From NCBI GenBank assembly GCA_038030265.1, contig CM075943.1:38192001-38256000 (forward strand): DNA of 64,000 bases, read 5' to 3'. The notes beneath the pieces are model-generated. The model was not told where the DNA came from and did no database searches. It saw nothing but the letters and a program-made list of their open reading frames with translations. The stretch is from Corythucha ciliata (taxonomy: Eukaryota; Arthropoda; Insecta; Hemiptera; Tingidae). A program made the translations under genes and the position numbers. Position 1 is the first letter of the stretch. Each line of letters starts with the position of its first letter. This document shows, piece by piece, positions 11,006-22,464 of this stretch.

Positions 11006-13818
11006 AAGATCGTTTGAATCGTAGCCACCTAGCAGTTGATCAACGTGTCTTTTAGTGACTTGCCCTGAATCCTGAAATTTGATCATGTAGGTTCTGTCGC
11101 CGAGAACTTCTGTTACAACAGCTTTCTTCCATTTCTTCCCCTCAGAGTTCTGTCGATAGTTCTTGGCGTATACCCTATCGCCTTTTTTAAACCAACGTCG
11201 GATTTCTTGATTCTCGCCTCGTACGTCCTCCAATTTAGGTTCCCAGACAGCTGATTTAAATATTAAGTCGAGCTTTGTGTGTAACTGCCTACCAAACATC
11301 CTTGATGCCGGCGTTTCACCGGTAGTAGAATGAATCGACGTCCTGTAGTGAAACAGATAGCGCCGAATAGCATTGTGTAAGCTCGAACTTTTGTTGACTG
11401 AGTCATTTAAGCATTTATTTATGCCTAATTTAGCCGACTTGACACTATTTTCTGCCGAACCGTTCGTCGCTGGGTGGTAAGGAGGAGAAGTTTTATGCCG
11501 AATTCCATTTCGTTGACAAAAATTCTGAAATTGTGATGAAATGAACTGCGGCCCGTTGTCGCTGACAATCTATCTTGGAAGACCGAACCTAGCGAACATG
11601 TCGCTCAACTTGTCAATAGTGGCTTCCGCATCTGTTTTTCCCATTACGTAGATTTCCGGCCATTTACTGAAAGAATCGGTAATTATCAGACACATTTTTG
11701 ATTGGATAGGTCCGAAAAAATCAACATGAATCCGCTCCATAGGAAAATCGGTAGAAACCCATTGCTTCACTTCAACTTTTGATGGATTATGTCTAACTTC
11801 CATGCATGAAAGGCAATTTTTAACCAGCCTTTCAATGTCACAATCTAGAGACGGCCACCAAAAATACGAACGTGCTTTCCATTTCATTTTACTCATTCCA
11901 AATGCGACGTATGTAGCTCCTGGAGCAATTCTTGCTGAAGACTCAGTGGAATGACCATTCTGTACCCCCACATGACTACTCCGTTGTCTACATACAGTTC
12001 TTCTCTTCTTCTCAAATACGGCTGTAATTTTTCTTCTACCGATTTCGGCCATCCTTTCCTGATATGCTTACTCACATCGATCAACGCAGAATCCTTTTGA
12101 GTCCCCTGTTTAATTTTATTAAAATCGACTGGCAGCTTACTGTCCAACCGATGCAACTGAATATAGTCTAACCCCTTTGATCCTGTATTGACGTAAGCGC
12201 TGGGCAACCTCGAAAATCCGTCGGCTACATTATTAGAACTCGAAACATACTTTATGGTGTAATTAAACCCTGACACGAAAAGAGCCCAACGTTGTAGTCG
12301 ACCTGCTGCCATCTCCGGTAAACCTCGATTTTCCCCAAAAAGAGCTAAAAGTGGCTTATGGTCCGTCACCAGTTGAAACTGCGCTCCCATTAAATACTGG
12401 TAGAATTTATTCAAAGCCCAGTAAATAGCTAGTGCCTCTTTATGAATCATGGAATAATTTTGTTCTGCTTTGGATAATATTCTTGAAATAAACGTTACCG
12501 GCCTCTCTGTACCATCTGGCATTTCTTGCATCAGTACTGCCCCAATTCCAACCTTTGAAGCATCGCAGTATAGTTTAATAGGTCTTATAGGATCGAAATG
12601 GACCAAACATTCATCAGCAAATACTTTCGATTTGGCTAACTGGAAAGCCGCTTCGCACCGTTTGTTCCACTGAAAATGTGTACCCTTTTTTAATAAATTA
12701 TACAAAGGATATAGAACGTCTGAAAGACTCCTTATGAAACGACCGTAATAATTGATCATCCCCACGAATGCTTTAACCTCCGTTGCATTGGTAGGGCGTT
12801 TAATTGTCTGAAACAACTTTGTCTTCTGTGGATCCTTTTTAATTCCATTTGCACTAATGACGTGGCCCAAATAATTGACTTATTTCTGAAAAAATACGCA
12901 TTTTTCCAAATTTAGCCTGAACCCTGCTTTTGAAAGACGATCGAACACATTTGTCAAATTGTTTATATGATCCACACGCGAATTTCCTGTTACAATTAAA
13001 TCATCAAGAAAGTTAACGACGCCTAGCAGACCCTGAAGACATTTTTCAACAATTTTTTGGAACATCGCCACGGCTGGTTTCGTCCAGAAAGGAAGACGAT
13101 TCACCTGAAAAATGCCTTTGTGAGTGGACCATGCTAACAACCTCTTTGTATCTTCATCCAACTCCAATTGGTTATAAGCTTTTCTAAAGTCTAACTTCGT
13201 AAATTCAACACCGCCTCTTAACGCTAACATAATTTCTTCCAATCTCGGTAATGGGTGTTTTATATCTGCCAAATACCTGTTTACTGTTAATTTGTAGTTC
13301 GCACAAAGCCGAAAAGACCCATTTGGCTTCACGATTGGAACTAGTGGTGTACCCCACTCACTTGAGTCAATTTTTGAAATTAAACCTGAAGCCTCCAGCT
13401 CTTCCAGTTCTTTATTTACTTTCTCTTGAAAAGCGAACGGTATTGGTCGGGGTTTGTAAAATTTTGGTTTGACGTCATCATCTTTCAAGTCGAATTTTCT
13501 CGTATCGGTAAAACCCACACCCGGCTCAAATAAGTCCTTGTAGCGAGAAAGTAAAGAATTTAAACCATCATACGAACTAATCAATACGTTATTTAATTCG
13601 AAACAACTTATGCCACTTCGAGCCAACCACTCGCGTCCCAAAAGGGGTTTTGAATTTTTCTTCACAACGAAAAGCCTTCCTTCAAATCGCTTGCCTTCCA
13701 TCTGGACCTCTCCATGAATAATTCCAACTGGCTGTAAAATTTCTCCTCCGAATGCTCTAAGTTTTACCGAAGTCGGTGAAATTCTTAAACCTGAAAATTT
13801 TGAGTTGTAAAGGTCCAA
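10993..13818 (-). pseudogene. Ty3 pol: protease end, RT, RNase H, integrase
   Basis: Order on the minus strand is protease end (LLGREWL), RT (WGTPLVPIVKPNG, FTKLDFRKAYNQ, box FLDDL in place of YxDD), RNase H (YCDAS, HKEALA, TDHKPL), then integrase with an H2C2 finger (HTSH...CLSCME) and DDE residues (HVDFFGP, VSDNGPQF, NGSAENSV). The C-terminus ends at the polypurine tract and its frame would stop in the LTR. Defects are an in-frame TAA at 12880-12882, a one-base frameshift near 11895 between RNase H and integrase, and a TAG at 11570-11572. The lineage within Ty3/gypsy was not resolved. Confidence 0.9.
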
Positions 13819-14749
13819 GGATATCCATCTCCATTTTTAAGTTACGAGATGCAAACGTCACTGATACCTCAATTGGTTTTACCCAATTTGTTTGGACCGA
13901 AAACATGTCCAAAACGTCCATTTCTTCTTCCACAGCAGCCACTTTACGGTCCTTGAAACAGACTGCAGCTAAGTGCCCCTTCGTTTGACATTTTCTACAT
14001 TTATAATCCTTGAATCTGCATTCCTCCGAAGTGTGATTATTCTTTCCGCAATGGTTGCATCTTATTCGTCGTCCTCGTTCATTTCGACCGATTGTTGCTC
14101 TAAAAACAGCTTCAGAAGAAGCTTCGACGTTCGAATGGTTCGCTTCTTCCACGGTGCTTGCTTCTTTTTTCAGAGCGATTTCATAAAGATCCAAAAGAGT
14201 TTTTTGCCTCGGATCTTCCTCACACAACCGATCTAAAACACTATTCTGGACCGAGCCGCAAACAAATTTATACTTCAAAAACTCCTCCAAGTGTTCGCCA
14301 AATTTACAAGACGTGGCCGCTCTTTTCACTCGTCTGAACCAATTTCAAACGGTTTCCCCGGTGGCCTGCTTCAAATCGTGAAAAGACCGACGTTTCCGAA
14401 ATAATGACACTCTCGAAGCGAATTGTTTACTCATGACTCCACAAATATCAGAAAAAGTCATGTCCGAAGGTTTAATGGGGTCACAAACGTCCCGAAGAAG
14501 GGCATAAGCATCGTTGCCCATGACAGTGATCAACAATGGAACCTTTCTTCCTTCTTCAATCATATTCATCACGAAAAATTGTTCCAATCGCTCTTGATAC
14601 ATGGTCCAATCATCCGCTTCCACGTTAAATTCTTTGATCATGACTATATTGGGAACCGAACAATTTACTTCTCCCTCATTTCTTTTCTCGACATCTACGG
14701 CAACGGCATCTCTTTCTCCGTCATAGCTCCTTCTCCTAGTCTTTCCCAT
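13757..14749 (-). pseudogene. Ty3 gag with two zinc knuckles, and protease start
   Basis: The frame starts with ATG at 14749, 36 bases after the 5' LTR. Gag capsid-like sequence (DWTMYQERLEQFF) is followed by one in-frame TGA at 14345-14347 and continues in the same frame. Two CX2CX4HX4C knuckles follow (CNHCGKNNHTSEEC and CRKCQTKGHLAAVC), which package RNA in this family. The protease begins (KMEMD), but the expected D-T/S-G active site is absent. The sequence there changes frame into the next open stretch, so a small deletion removed the catalytic residue region. Confidence 0.85.
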
Positions 14750-14766
14750 GTTCAGAACTCAACTCG

Positions 14767-14784
14767 ATTATCCTGGTCGCCAAT
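14767..14784 (-). promoter_or_regulatory. Primer binding site of the Ty3 element
   Basis: Directly after the 5' LTR the minus strand reads ATTGGCGACCAGG. The TGG start pairs with a tRNA 3' CCA end, as expected for a PBS. I did not assign the tRNA. Confidence 0.6.
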
Positions 14785-14894
14785 TGTAATATCTCGAGCG
14801 CGCGTACAAATTAGTTAAGTCTCAACGGAAAAACTAACTTTATTTTTTTATCGAACAATTTATCATATGTTGTTAATTACTTCGGTATATAACA
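14785..14894 (-). repeat. 5' LTR of the Ty3 element
   Basis: 110 bp, TG...CA ends. It matches 8732-8823 plus 10991-10992 except for about 16 bases missing from the other LTR near its left end, plus small changes. Confidence 0.85.
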
Positions 14895-15553
14895 ATACCT
14901 GTCATCATAGCCGTTTGTTTGAACGTCCCCTACAATTTTTTTCAGGGTTTCGGCAAAAATAGATATTATTTCGTGGTCGGAACGATTTGATATCAAGAAG
15001 GCAACGGGAAATCCTTGGTGATCATCATTTAGCACAAGGAGAGTGGTGAGGTCGAACTTGTACTGGTTCGTCTCGTGAGTTGAGTCGAAGCAAATACGTG
15101 TCAAATAAGTGTCAGTACAAGAAATTAAAACGAAGTCTTCCTCTTTCAGATTATGTGAGAGCTGAACTGCTGCCTTGTTATTTGAAAAACCTGATGATGT
15201 TGGATTCGCCGATCATTTGTTTAATCCAATACTCAACGTTTACCCTATCATTTTCGTGGTTCGTCCCATCAGTGTTTAGATTATAATCTCGTTCAATTAT
15301 GTTGCATAAATCCTTTCGGGTTACCAATTTAACCGTTCCACTTAACTCCCTAACCCCAATTCCCTGAAATCGTCTAAAATAACGTCAAAGGGGACTTCGG
15401 CAGCAATTTTTCGCGCTATTGAATATTTTTCGCCTTTGGTCAAATTTAACCGACCAACATCTGTCTCATGGCCCGAGTGAATATCCTCAGACAATGTTAT
15501 TGAGGACGGACAGATCCCATTAATTTTAAGCGCCTCATACACTATGCAACATA
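14895..15553 (-). pseudogene. MULE transposase, N-terminal half
   Basis: Minus-strand pieces read in order: GRLNLTKGEKYSIARKIAAE (region before the catalytic domain), TRKDLCNIIERDYNL, VNVEYWIKQM, then the catalytic block ICFDSTHETNQYKFDL with TLLVLNDDHQGFPVAFLISN. The first catalytic aspartate (FDSTH) is present. Defects include a TAA at 15178-15180 and a frame change around 15110-15170. The reading continues at 8731 on the far side of the Ty3 element, with another one-base shift at the junction. The 5' end is cut by a MITE at 15554, and the usual N-terminal zinc-finger region was not found. Confidence 0.8.
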
Positions 15554-15699
15554 CACTGTCAGTCAACGATCTCACGTCCGATCCTAGCCAGTCCTACGGC
15601 CACACACCTTCAGTTTTCACGGACTGCAGTCCATGGCCTTCAGATTGTGAATAACCCCGATCGACGGCCTCACGATTGCCTTCAGTTAAACTGACAGTG
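15554..15699. mobile_element. 146-bp MITE with CACTGTCAGT ends and TA duplication
   Basis: Ends CACTGTCAGT and ACTGACAGTG are perfect inverted repeats and TA flanks both sides (15552-15553 and 15700-15701). It sits at the 5' end of the MULE fragment. The CACTG start and 2-bp duplication resemble the larger elements at 27748 and 30548, although the inner termini differ. Confidence 0.75.
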
Positions 15700-15701
15700 T
15701 A

Positions 15702-16314
15702 TGGGGCGCTTTACGTTTAGTTTTGTTATTTATTTACGCTGTCAGTGCTCTGTCCATTTTCCATTGTATTTAAAGCCATTATAATTATTAATCCATCGAA
15801 CCATTGTCTTGTAACAATACAGGCGCATAAATTTTCTGCCAGGCTTATCACCGGTTCGATAATGTTACACTTACAATAAATTTTGTTACTTTATTATTTA
15901 TACGCTCTTATTGCTTGTTGAAATTTACAGGGGCTCTCCATTTCTTCTTATTTTGATATTATTTGACTTTCAATTTAACCATTCTGTTGACGAACGATTC
16001 AGCCTTGTACACTGTGTCCAATTTTGACCTGTTATTTGTGTGAATCAACCAATTTGTCGCTTACCATTTAAGCACAGGAGGGCATTATGATTGAGCTGCG
16101 TAAACTTACTCGGCTCTTTTTAATATTGACCCTATATGTATATTCCATCGTGGTGTTCATTTCCAACCTCTTCTGCAGGCGTAGTTTTTTTCTTGAGAAA
16201 AAAAAAAAAAAAAAAAGCCTCTTAAGAAAATATTCTGCCGAAGACGCTAGAAATCAATCCTACGAAACTTCTGTCCCGCTTTGGTAAAGAAAAACAAAAG
16301 AATAGACGGTCAAA
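15702..16314. other. No recognisable gene; A-run
   Basis: AT-rich DNA with an A-run at about 16198-16217. Short frames lack domain features. Confidence 0.5.
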
Positions 16315-17024
16315 ATTAAACAGAGTCACATAGGTTAACCCATATGTGATCGGTTATATCTTACCTTGCTCAATCAGTAAATAGCTACCGACATTATTGG
16401 TTAATTCAGCCAAGTAATGGGTCAAATTTTGACCTAGTGTACACATGGCTGCATAGTTGGTTACAACCGATTATGTTGACCGAGCCACCTAGGTTGGCGA
16501 AGCTGTGCTCGGTTATGTTTCGCCTAGCTTACTCGGTAAATTCCAACCAACAAATCAGTTCTCACAACCGAGTAATCGGTCATAATCTTTAGTTATGACC
16601 GACTGAAGTGACTGACCGAGTCGCTTTGGTTGGCGCTGCTCCCCTCGGTTGGATTTAGCCAAGTCTTAGGTTACTGTTGAAAATTACTTGGTGAAAAGTG
16701 ACCCAACCCACGGTTAATCACACTCGGCTATTTTTGATCATGTAAAATACTCGGTCAAATTCTATTCGGTTAATGGAGCAAGTTTTGACCGATTATTCTC
16801 GCAACCGAGTATCTAGGGTGCAAATTTCCAAGTACGATCGGCTAAATTTAACCCAAAAAGCCCTTGGGGGCATATTCTCTAACAAAAAAGCAATATGTTT
16901 TTCACAACAATGTGTCTATTTCATTAATTTTTTCGAATATATGAATGAAATTTACATATTGCTATGAAAAACACATTGCTTTTTTGTTAGAGAATATACC
17001 CCCTGTTTTTCCCCCAGAGTGGCT
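16315..17024. repeat. ACCGAG / CTCGGT motif region with nested hairpin
   Basis: The stretch is full of ACCGAG, CTCGGTTA and AACCGA motifs in both orientations, as in the element at 30548. The right border TTTTTCCCCCAGAGTG near 17007-17022 resembles that element's TTTTTTCTCCCAGTG end. No left end was found. A foldback element at 16866-17003 interrupts it. Confidence 0.55.
16866..17003. mobile_element. 138-bp foldback MITE
   Basis: The arms start GGGGGCATATTCTCTAAC and end with its near-complement GTTAGAGAATATACCCCC. Arms are about 45 bp and enclose a short centre, with a T-rich run (CTTTTTTGTTAG) near the outer end. No convincing target duplication was read. Confidence 0.7.
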
Positions 17025-18282
17025 GTCAAAACAGACGATTCAAACAAAACGGGGCTTACTGAGGAGAATTCAAAGTAGCTTCTATGAATAAGGGTGTAAA
17101 GTAACTTTTAACTTACAAAGAGCACGAAAACTATCATCAATGCGTGAATCTTGGAGAAATTCATCTTGTCATTTGCAAACGAGTTCGCAGTTTATGGACT
17201 CGAACACCGTGAAACGGTTGATACATTCAATCACCAGATAAGATAAATATGTGACTTGTCTCTCTCTTACTAACAATTTGTCTTTTTATTCAAGTGGTGG
17301 GTGGGATTTAAGCGTGAGCGGGATTTTGCCAGCTAAGGTAAATAGAAATGAGCTCTGGAAGATTAGTTTATTTTTTACGTTTTACCCCAGGTGTGTTTAC
17401 GTTAGCAGCGTTCCTGATTCTTACGATAAGACGAATTCTTCATGATACTTTTGAATAAAAACACAAAAACACTGAAAATAAATAAGCATTATGAGCCAAC
17501 CCTCTTCGCAAGATATGTTTATGGCATGTGAAAGATGCAAGAAAGAGATAGAACGCACAGAAGTTGTTTTAATACAGTATTTTCTCCCTCGTACTTATGT
17601 AGATCTGCGTTCTATGGCGCCTAGGAAGTTAATTTCAGATTACATTCGGAGGGAAAGTTTAGCTTCATCTCTCCCTTTCCCACCTTGTTTTCTACAATTT
17701 TCCATTATAGACTTCCCAACCCTGTTCTCCTAAAACCATGTCTCTGCATTTAACGAGCGTTATAGCAATTTTTTCACGCTCTCATCCCTTCGTATACCCC
17801 TCTTTTCTCGTTAACAACTATTACTGTTCCTTTTGCCAAGTTACAAGTGCTATATTTGACGTGAATTACTCCGGTTTAATAGCCCCGCAGGGTGGCATGG
17901 TAAATGTCCCCCACCACAGCTTCCAAACACAGCTTCCGGACCCGGTATTAAAAGGTGTTAGTGGTCTAAACGCAAGCCTATATTAGCTCCATATATCCCA
18001 GGTGTCTCATCTAATGTTCCCTTCCCCTCAGCTCCCTCTATCTTTTCTCTGTAGCCTCTTTTGATATCGTACAAACACCGTGTGAAAGCCTTGGCTCCAC
18101 CCTCTAATTCTGGAATAAACGTAAAATATCATTTTACGTACGATATCTTTCGCAATGAGGAAGTAACATAAAAAAATTAAAAAATCGCTGGAAACTTTTT
18201 TTTCGAAAGAAAATGACTAAATATGACCAGGAACTGAATATTAGTGCGTAAATGATTGATTTCGATTTATAGCGAAAATTTA
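17025..18282. other. No recognisable gene
   Basis: An 80-residue plus-strand frame at 17491-17733 starts MSQPSSQDMFMACERCKKEI, with one CxxC and no further support. It is followed by another frame of similar length. Neither has a recognisable domain, so none is called. Confidence 0.45.
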
Positions 18283-18434
18283 TAGCCTCGCCACACCGAA
18301 CGTGAACTGCCGCGCGGACTGGTCTGATGCTCGCGGAAAAACTATGGTAACGGGGTATACCTCACCCACGTTGTCATGGTTTTTTAGCGAGCGGACCAGC
18401 CCGCGCGGCAGTTCGCGTTCGGTGTGGCGAGGCC
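18283..18434. mobile_element. 152-bp MITE, TTA target duplication
   Basis: Long GC-rich inverted arms (GCCTCGCCACACCGAACG and its complement) surround a short centre. TTA lies at 18280-18282 and 18435-18437. The form fits a PIF/Harbinger-type MITE. Confidence 0.75.
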
Positions 18435-18593
18435 TTAAAACTTGCCAATTTTTTTTGTTACTTCAAACGGCCGGTCTGTGACTCGTGACGTAGTTAAGGG
18501 GTTGTGACCCCTCCCAACCCTCCGCATCAAGGCTGTTATCATGTCTTGCCCCTTTTTGTCCATCCCATTTCTCTTAAATCCTATTGTTTGATT

Positions 18594-18931
18594 TGTGGGA
18601 AGCTATTGTGAAGGTTATGCGAATACTGTTATTACGTCATCAGTCTGTTTAGCCTATTTCCAGTAGGTCCCGCAAACCAATAGGTTTAAAAATTAATAAA
18701 AAAATGTAGGGCCTGATTTTATTTTAACGTATCGTGTTTTCATGAGTTTTGGTAATAACCAAGCTATTGGTTATTACCAAAACTCATGAAAACACGATAC
18801 GTTAAAATAAAATCAGGCCCTATATTTTTTTATTAATTTTTAAACCTATTGGTTTGCGGGACCTACTGGAAATAGGCTAAAGAGACTGATGACGTAATAA
18901 CAGTATTCAACCTTCACAATAGCTTCCCACA
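18594..18931. repeat. 338-bp near-perfect palindrome
   Basis: Two arms of about 165 bp differ by two substitutions and small indels, with almost no spacer (centre near 18762). Outer ends read TGTGGGAAGCTATTG. A nested inner inverted segment starts AGGGCCTGATTTTA. It would form a very stable hairpin. It may be a foldback transposon or two MITEs fused head to head. No target duplication was found. Confidence 0.85.
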
Positions 18932-19559
18932 ACGACGGCATGATTTTGGAAAATGTGTTACATCCTCATTGTTGCGGGCATGTTGTACTTTTTGATAAGT
19001 ATGGGTTTGATTTTTTCGAACCCCCCCAAGACAATTTTGTAGAAACATATTTATCGTTTTATCGGTTATCACTATATCAGATGTATTTCACTTCCGTGAA
19101 AGGTACGAACGAATGAATTTCATTGACCGAACTTTATGTTACCGCTCTTTGGAAGATAGTCATTATGTACATAGAAGCTCCTTGCTCCAGTTCTCGACGG
19201 TAGGCGCAGATTTAGAGAGTTCCAGCGTTGACAGCTGACATTTTGCTTTTCCCGTCAAGGCAAGCTCGAAATTCCGTCAGAAATCTGGCAAAATGTACTC
19301 AACTCCATCAAATAAATAATAACCATTAGCGTGTTCAGGTTTAAGGACAAAGGGGGCAGACAGAACCGGGACCTACTTCTGAGGAAGCCCCTGAAAACCT
19401 TAAAGATAGAAATTTTAAGGCTTTCTTTCATAAACTCAGAAACGAAATTAAAATTCAGTGGCACGACTCGAGAAAACGCCAATTGGTGGATTCAGAAGGA
19501 CACGTTATCAGTACAGGTGAGGAAAGCTCCAATTCGTGACTAGAAAAAAAGAAGAGAGA
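18932..19559. other. No recognisable gene
   Basis: Overlapping short frames on both strands near 19255-19543 have no family features. Confidence 0.45.
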
Positions 19560-20000
19560 AAAAAAAACGCTAATTTGCTGCTCAAACTGGGAAATAGTGC
19601 TAAATACTACCTGAAATTGCATGAATTCGCTGCTATAATTAAGAACAAAAGTAACAAAACGCTGATTCACGGCTAAAATTGAGATAAAGCGCTGATTCGC
19701 GGCTAAAACGTGGAAACTGCTCTTCACCTAAAATTTGTTAAAGAAGAGCCAGTTTGTGCCTGAAAAAAAATCGCTAATTTGTCTTTTCTCAGTGCAATTG
19801 AAAGAACAAAGAAAAATCGATAATTCAAGGAGTACGCAGCTCTTTAACGACTAGAATGTAGAAAAATCAGTAGTGCACAGTTCATGGTGCAAGTTCGTGG
19901 CTAAAATTGAAAAAAACGGCAGTTCATGGCCAAAAGTGGGAAAAATCGCTCATTCGCGACTAAGATGAAGAAACCCTCAAATTCAGGGCAAAAATAAAAA
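19560..20000. repeat. Degenerate tandem repeat with GATTCGCGGCTAAAA core
   Basis: Units of roughly 30-45 bp repeat the pattern (gctgattcgcggctaaaa) plus A-rich filler, strongly diverged between copies (clear at 19650-19710 and 19870-19970). This looks like an old minisatellite. Confidence 0.55.
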
Positions 20001-20164
20001 TAACGATCGTTATTTTGTGCTACTGGTCCTTTTGTACTAAAAAATACGATTTTGGCTACAACAAAATTTGCATTTTTTCGGCAATATTGTAGACAATTTA
20101 AAATAAAAATACGAGGAATGCGAACAAAAATATTTTAAAAATCTGGAGCCATGCTTAAAGCTGT

Positions 20165-20359
20165 AGCTGTTGGAGCCTACATTGTTTGTCTTTCAACAAG
20201 TCAACTGGCGGGTGCTACCGGACCCCCTAGGCTCTGATCACTTCCCGATTCTAATCCAATTACCTTCCATTAACTTCAATATTAACCGTATGTCAACCAC
20301 GAGAAAATGGCAAACAAGCAACGCCGATTGGGAAAAGTTCCAAGACTCCCTTAAAGTTT
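20165..20359 (+). pseudogene. Non-LTR retrotransposon endonuclease end (copy A, part 1)
   Basis: The frame from 20170 contains WRVLPDPLGSDHFPI, the final GSDH motif of an APE-type endonuclease, followed by linker sequence. The rest of the endonuclease is missing, so the element is 5' truncated here. The coding frame stops at the piggyBac insertion. After removal of that insert and one CTAA it continues in phase at 27372. The same element continues through RT, RNase H and a C-terminal knuckle to about 35110. Confidence 0.8.
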
Positions 20360-20690
20360 CTAACCTAGCCCTCCGTTGGTAACTTGGGTTTCTGGAGCAC
20401 ACTTAGTAACATGGGGTCCGTTGGACCCCAATTCAAATAATTTTTTCCGGGGCTTTCTCAGATTGAAAAAATTTGACTAGCTCATACAAAACACGTTTAT
20501 TTCTGTTTAATCTCTTTTTTAGGAACTTTAATTTCTTATTTTCACAACCCGAAAGGTAACATAGCTTACTATAAAAACAAAATAAACGAAATGACTGGTG
20601 AACTTATAACAAAAGAAACTCAAGCATTCAAATAATCTTATAAAATGATAAGAACATTAATATATTTATATAAAAGTTGAACTTTTCAGA

Positions 20691-22464
20691 CTAGTCATCC
20701 ATCACAGTTTCCGTGTCAAAACAATTTTGACACAGCATTTTGGCGTGCTCTTGGCAAATTTTTTTAAAGCATTTAGTGCACGACAGGCGTGTTTTCCTGT
20801 CTTTTCGGCGGTCACATAAGTAGCACCTTGACTTGGCTGTCGTAGCAGTGCTGGTCGCAGGTGACAGGGTCTCCTTTTCAACTCCAAGAACGCTCATCAT
20901 TTCAGTTCGAAGATAATTTGGCAAGTTTTTGGCGAGTAATCTGCACTTGATGTGAGTCTCCACGAGGGAATAAGCTAGCGCCTTTAGGAAATCAGTTCTC
21001 TTAGAAGTAGAACTGTTGAGAGTGGACAAGACGTAGCTATTTATACCAGCGGCGTCTACGACGAAAAAAAAGAATCTCATTGGCCATCTTCTGGAAGCTC
21101 TTTTGCTGGTAGCAGAGTGACATAACTTGTCGAACACGTCCACACCTTCTTTCGTCAAATTGTAGAATTCGACAATATCCGGTTTACCGCTGTCCTTGTT
21201 GATTGTGGGTAAATCGTGCATAGTGGATAAGAGAATGACATTTTTGTTCTTCTTTTGGGTGAAAGACACCATGGTTTTGTCTGGCTGGAAGACGAAACGC
21301 GAAGTTCCTAACTCAAGGCCTTTTACAGAAACCATGCTCGGCGGAATTTCTCTTTTATTTTTTCGTAGAGTTCCTACCATGGTCAAACCGACTTTCGTAA
21401 GCTCCTCAGCCAGTTCGAAGGACGAAAACCAATTGTCAATTGTGATGTTTCGGTTAGTTCGCATGATTGGTTTTGACAGTTTCAAAACATACTGTGTCGG
21501 TTTGAGCAATCCGATTTCACCCTTCAAAGTTGATTTGCCGATGTAAGGAATGCCGTCGCAAAAATAAAATGTTCGCGCGTCGCATAAGCTGACAATCTTC
21601 AGTCCGTACTTATCCGGTTTTTGAGGAATGTACATTTTGAATGAGCACCTACCCCTAAAGCTCAGTAAAGTTTCATCAATAGTGACGTATTCTGAAGGTG
21701 TGTAGAATCGTCTGCAGTTTTCGGTGAATTTATCCCACAGCTCTCGAAAAGCGGCAAACTTGTCTTCTTTCTGCCTCTCCTCTCGAGTAATCTTCGAGTC
21801 AAACCGCAGTGCGCGAAGAAGAAATTTGAATCTACACTGAGTCATGGTCGATCGAAATATAGTTGGGCCATAAACTTGTGAAAACACATCGTCCGTATTC
21901 AAACAACTTTTTTTGAGCACTCCTGCTAGAATTAGGAGGCCTAAAAGTGCCTTGATTTCTGTATTATTTGTAGGCCCAATGTACCTTTGAGAGGTGTATC
22001 GTACGGACAGTCGGCCAATTTGTTCATTCGTGTGTACCGTGATTAGGTCGATTACTGAATACTGAACTATCTAAGAAAAGAGAAAACAAGTCTAGTTCCG
22101 AGGAAGCATCCTTAGCAGCTCCTTTTGGGCCTGGAAGATGACTAACTATGTTTTTTGCAGGTCTTCGTGAACCGTGATAAGAGAGAAAATGATGGTCAGC
22201 CCAAATTGTTTCCGCATCTTTTCCTAGCAAAATCTCCGTACTTTCACCATCGTGGGAAATGAAAGGACAGGTATCGCCGTTGTCACCATCTTCCACGCTG
22301 AATTCATCAGCAACATTGTCGTCGTTAGGAACAATGGCATCCTCTAGTTCACTCACACTCCCATCGCTTTGCTCGTCGTCGGATTCTTGATCAAGCCGTT
22401 CAAGCTCCCTTCTTATCTCTTCCGGGGTTGAGAACAAAACACTGTTAGCCATCTGTAAAATCAA
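20691..22464 (-). CDS. piggyBac transposase, copy A
   Basis: An acidic N-terminal segment (22024-22464, from MANSVLFSTPEEI) leads into the DDE_Tnp_1_7 domain. The catalytic part, 20691-21920, is open and includes YVTIDETLLSFRGR, ITIDNWFSSFELA, PDIVEFYNLTKEGVD and RRWPMRFFF. It ends with a Cys-rich domain (CYLCDRR...CTKCFKKICQEH...CQNC) that in piggyBac binds transposon ends. The two segments lie in different frames with the switch near 22070. Copy B shows the same switch, so it is either an ancestral frameshift or a short intron; TTTTCTTAG before the switch could be an acceptor. I call the gene probably inactive but nearly complete. Confidence 0.85.

Larger units (their letters stand above)
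8732..14894 (-). mobile_element. Ty3/gypsy LTR retrotransposon inserted in the MULE
   Basis: Short LTRs begin TGTAAT and end TAACA on the plus strand. The 5' LTR is 14785-14894 (110 bp); the 3' LTR starts at 8732, is split by another transposon, and ends at 10992. The element reads on the minus strand in the order gag, protease, RT, RNase H, integrase. A purine tract precedes the 3' LTR and a TGGCGACC primer site follows the 5' LTR. The 5-bp flanks ATATC and ATACC differ by one base. Internal stops, frameshifts and a protease deletion make it non-autonomous. Confidence 0.9.

Noticed and set aside
17491..17733. 80-codon frame starting MSQPSSQDMFMACERCKKEI
   Set aside because: One CxxC pair only, no homologous family recognised, no splice or neighbour support.
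20391..20420. Canonical TTAA duplication for the piggyBac copy
   Set aside because: No matching TTAA pair was found at the borders; CTAA at 20360 and 27368 fits the host reading frame instead.
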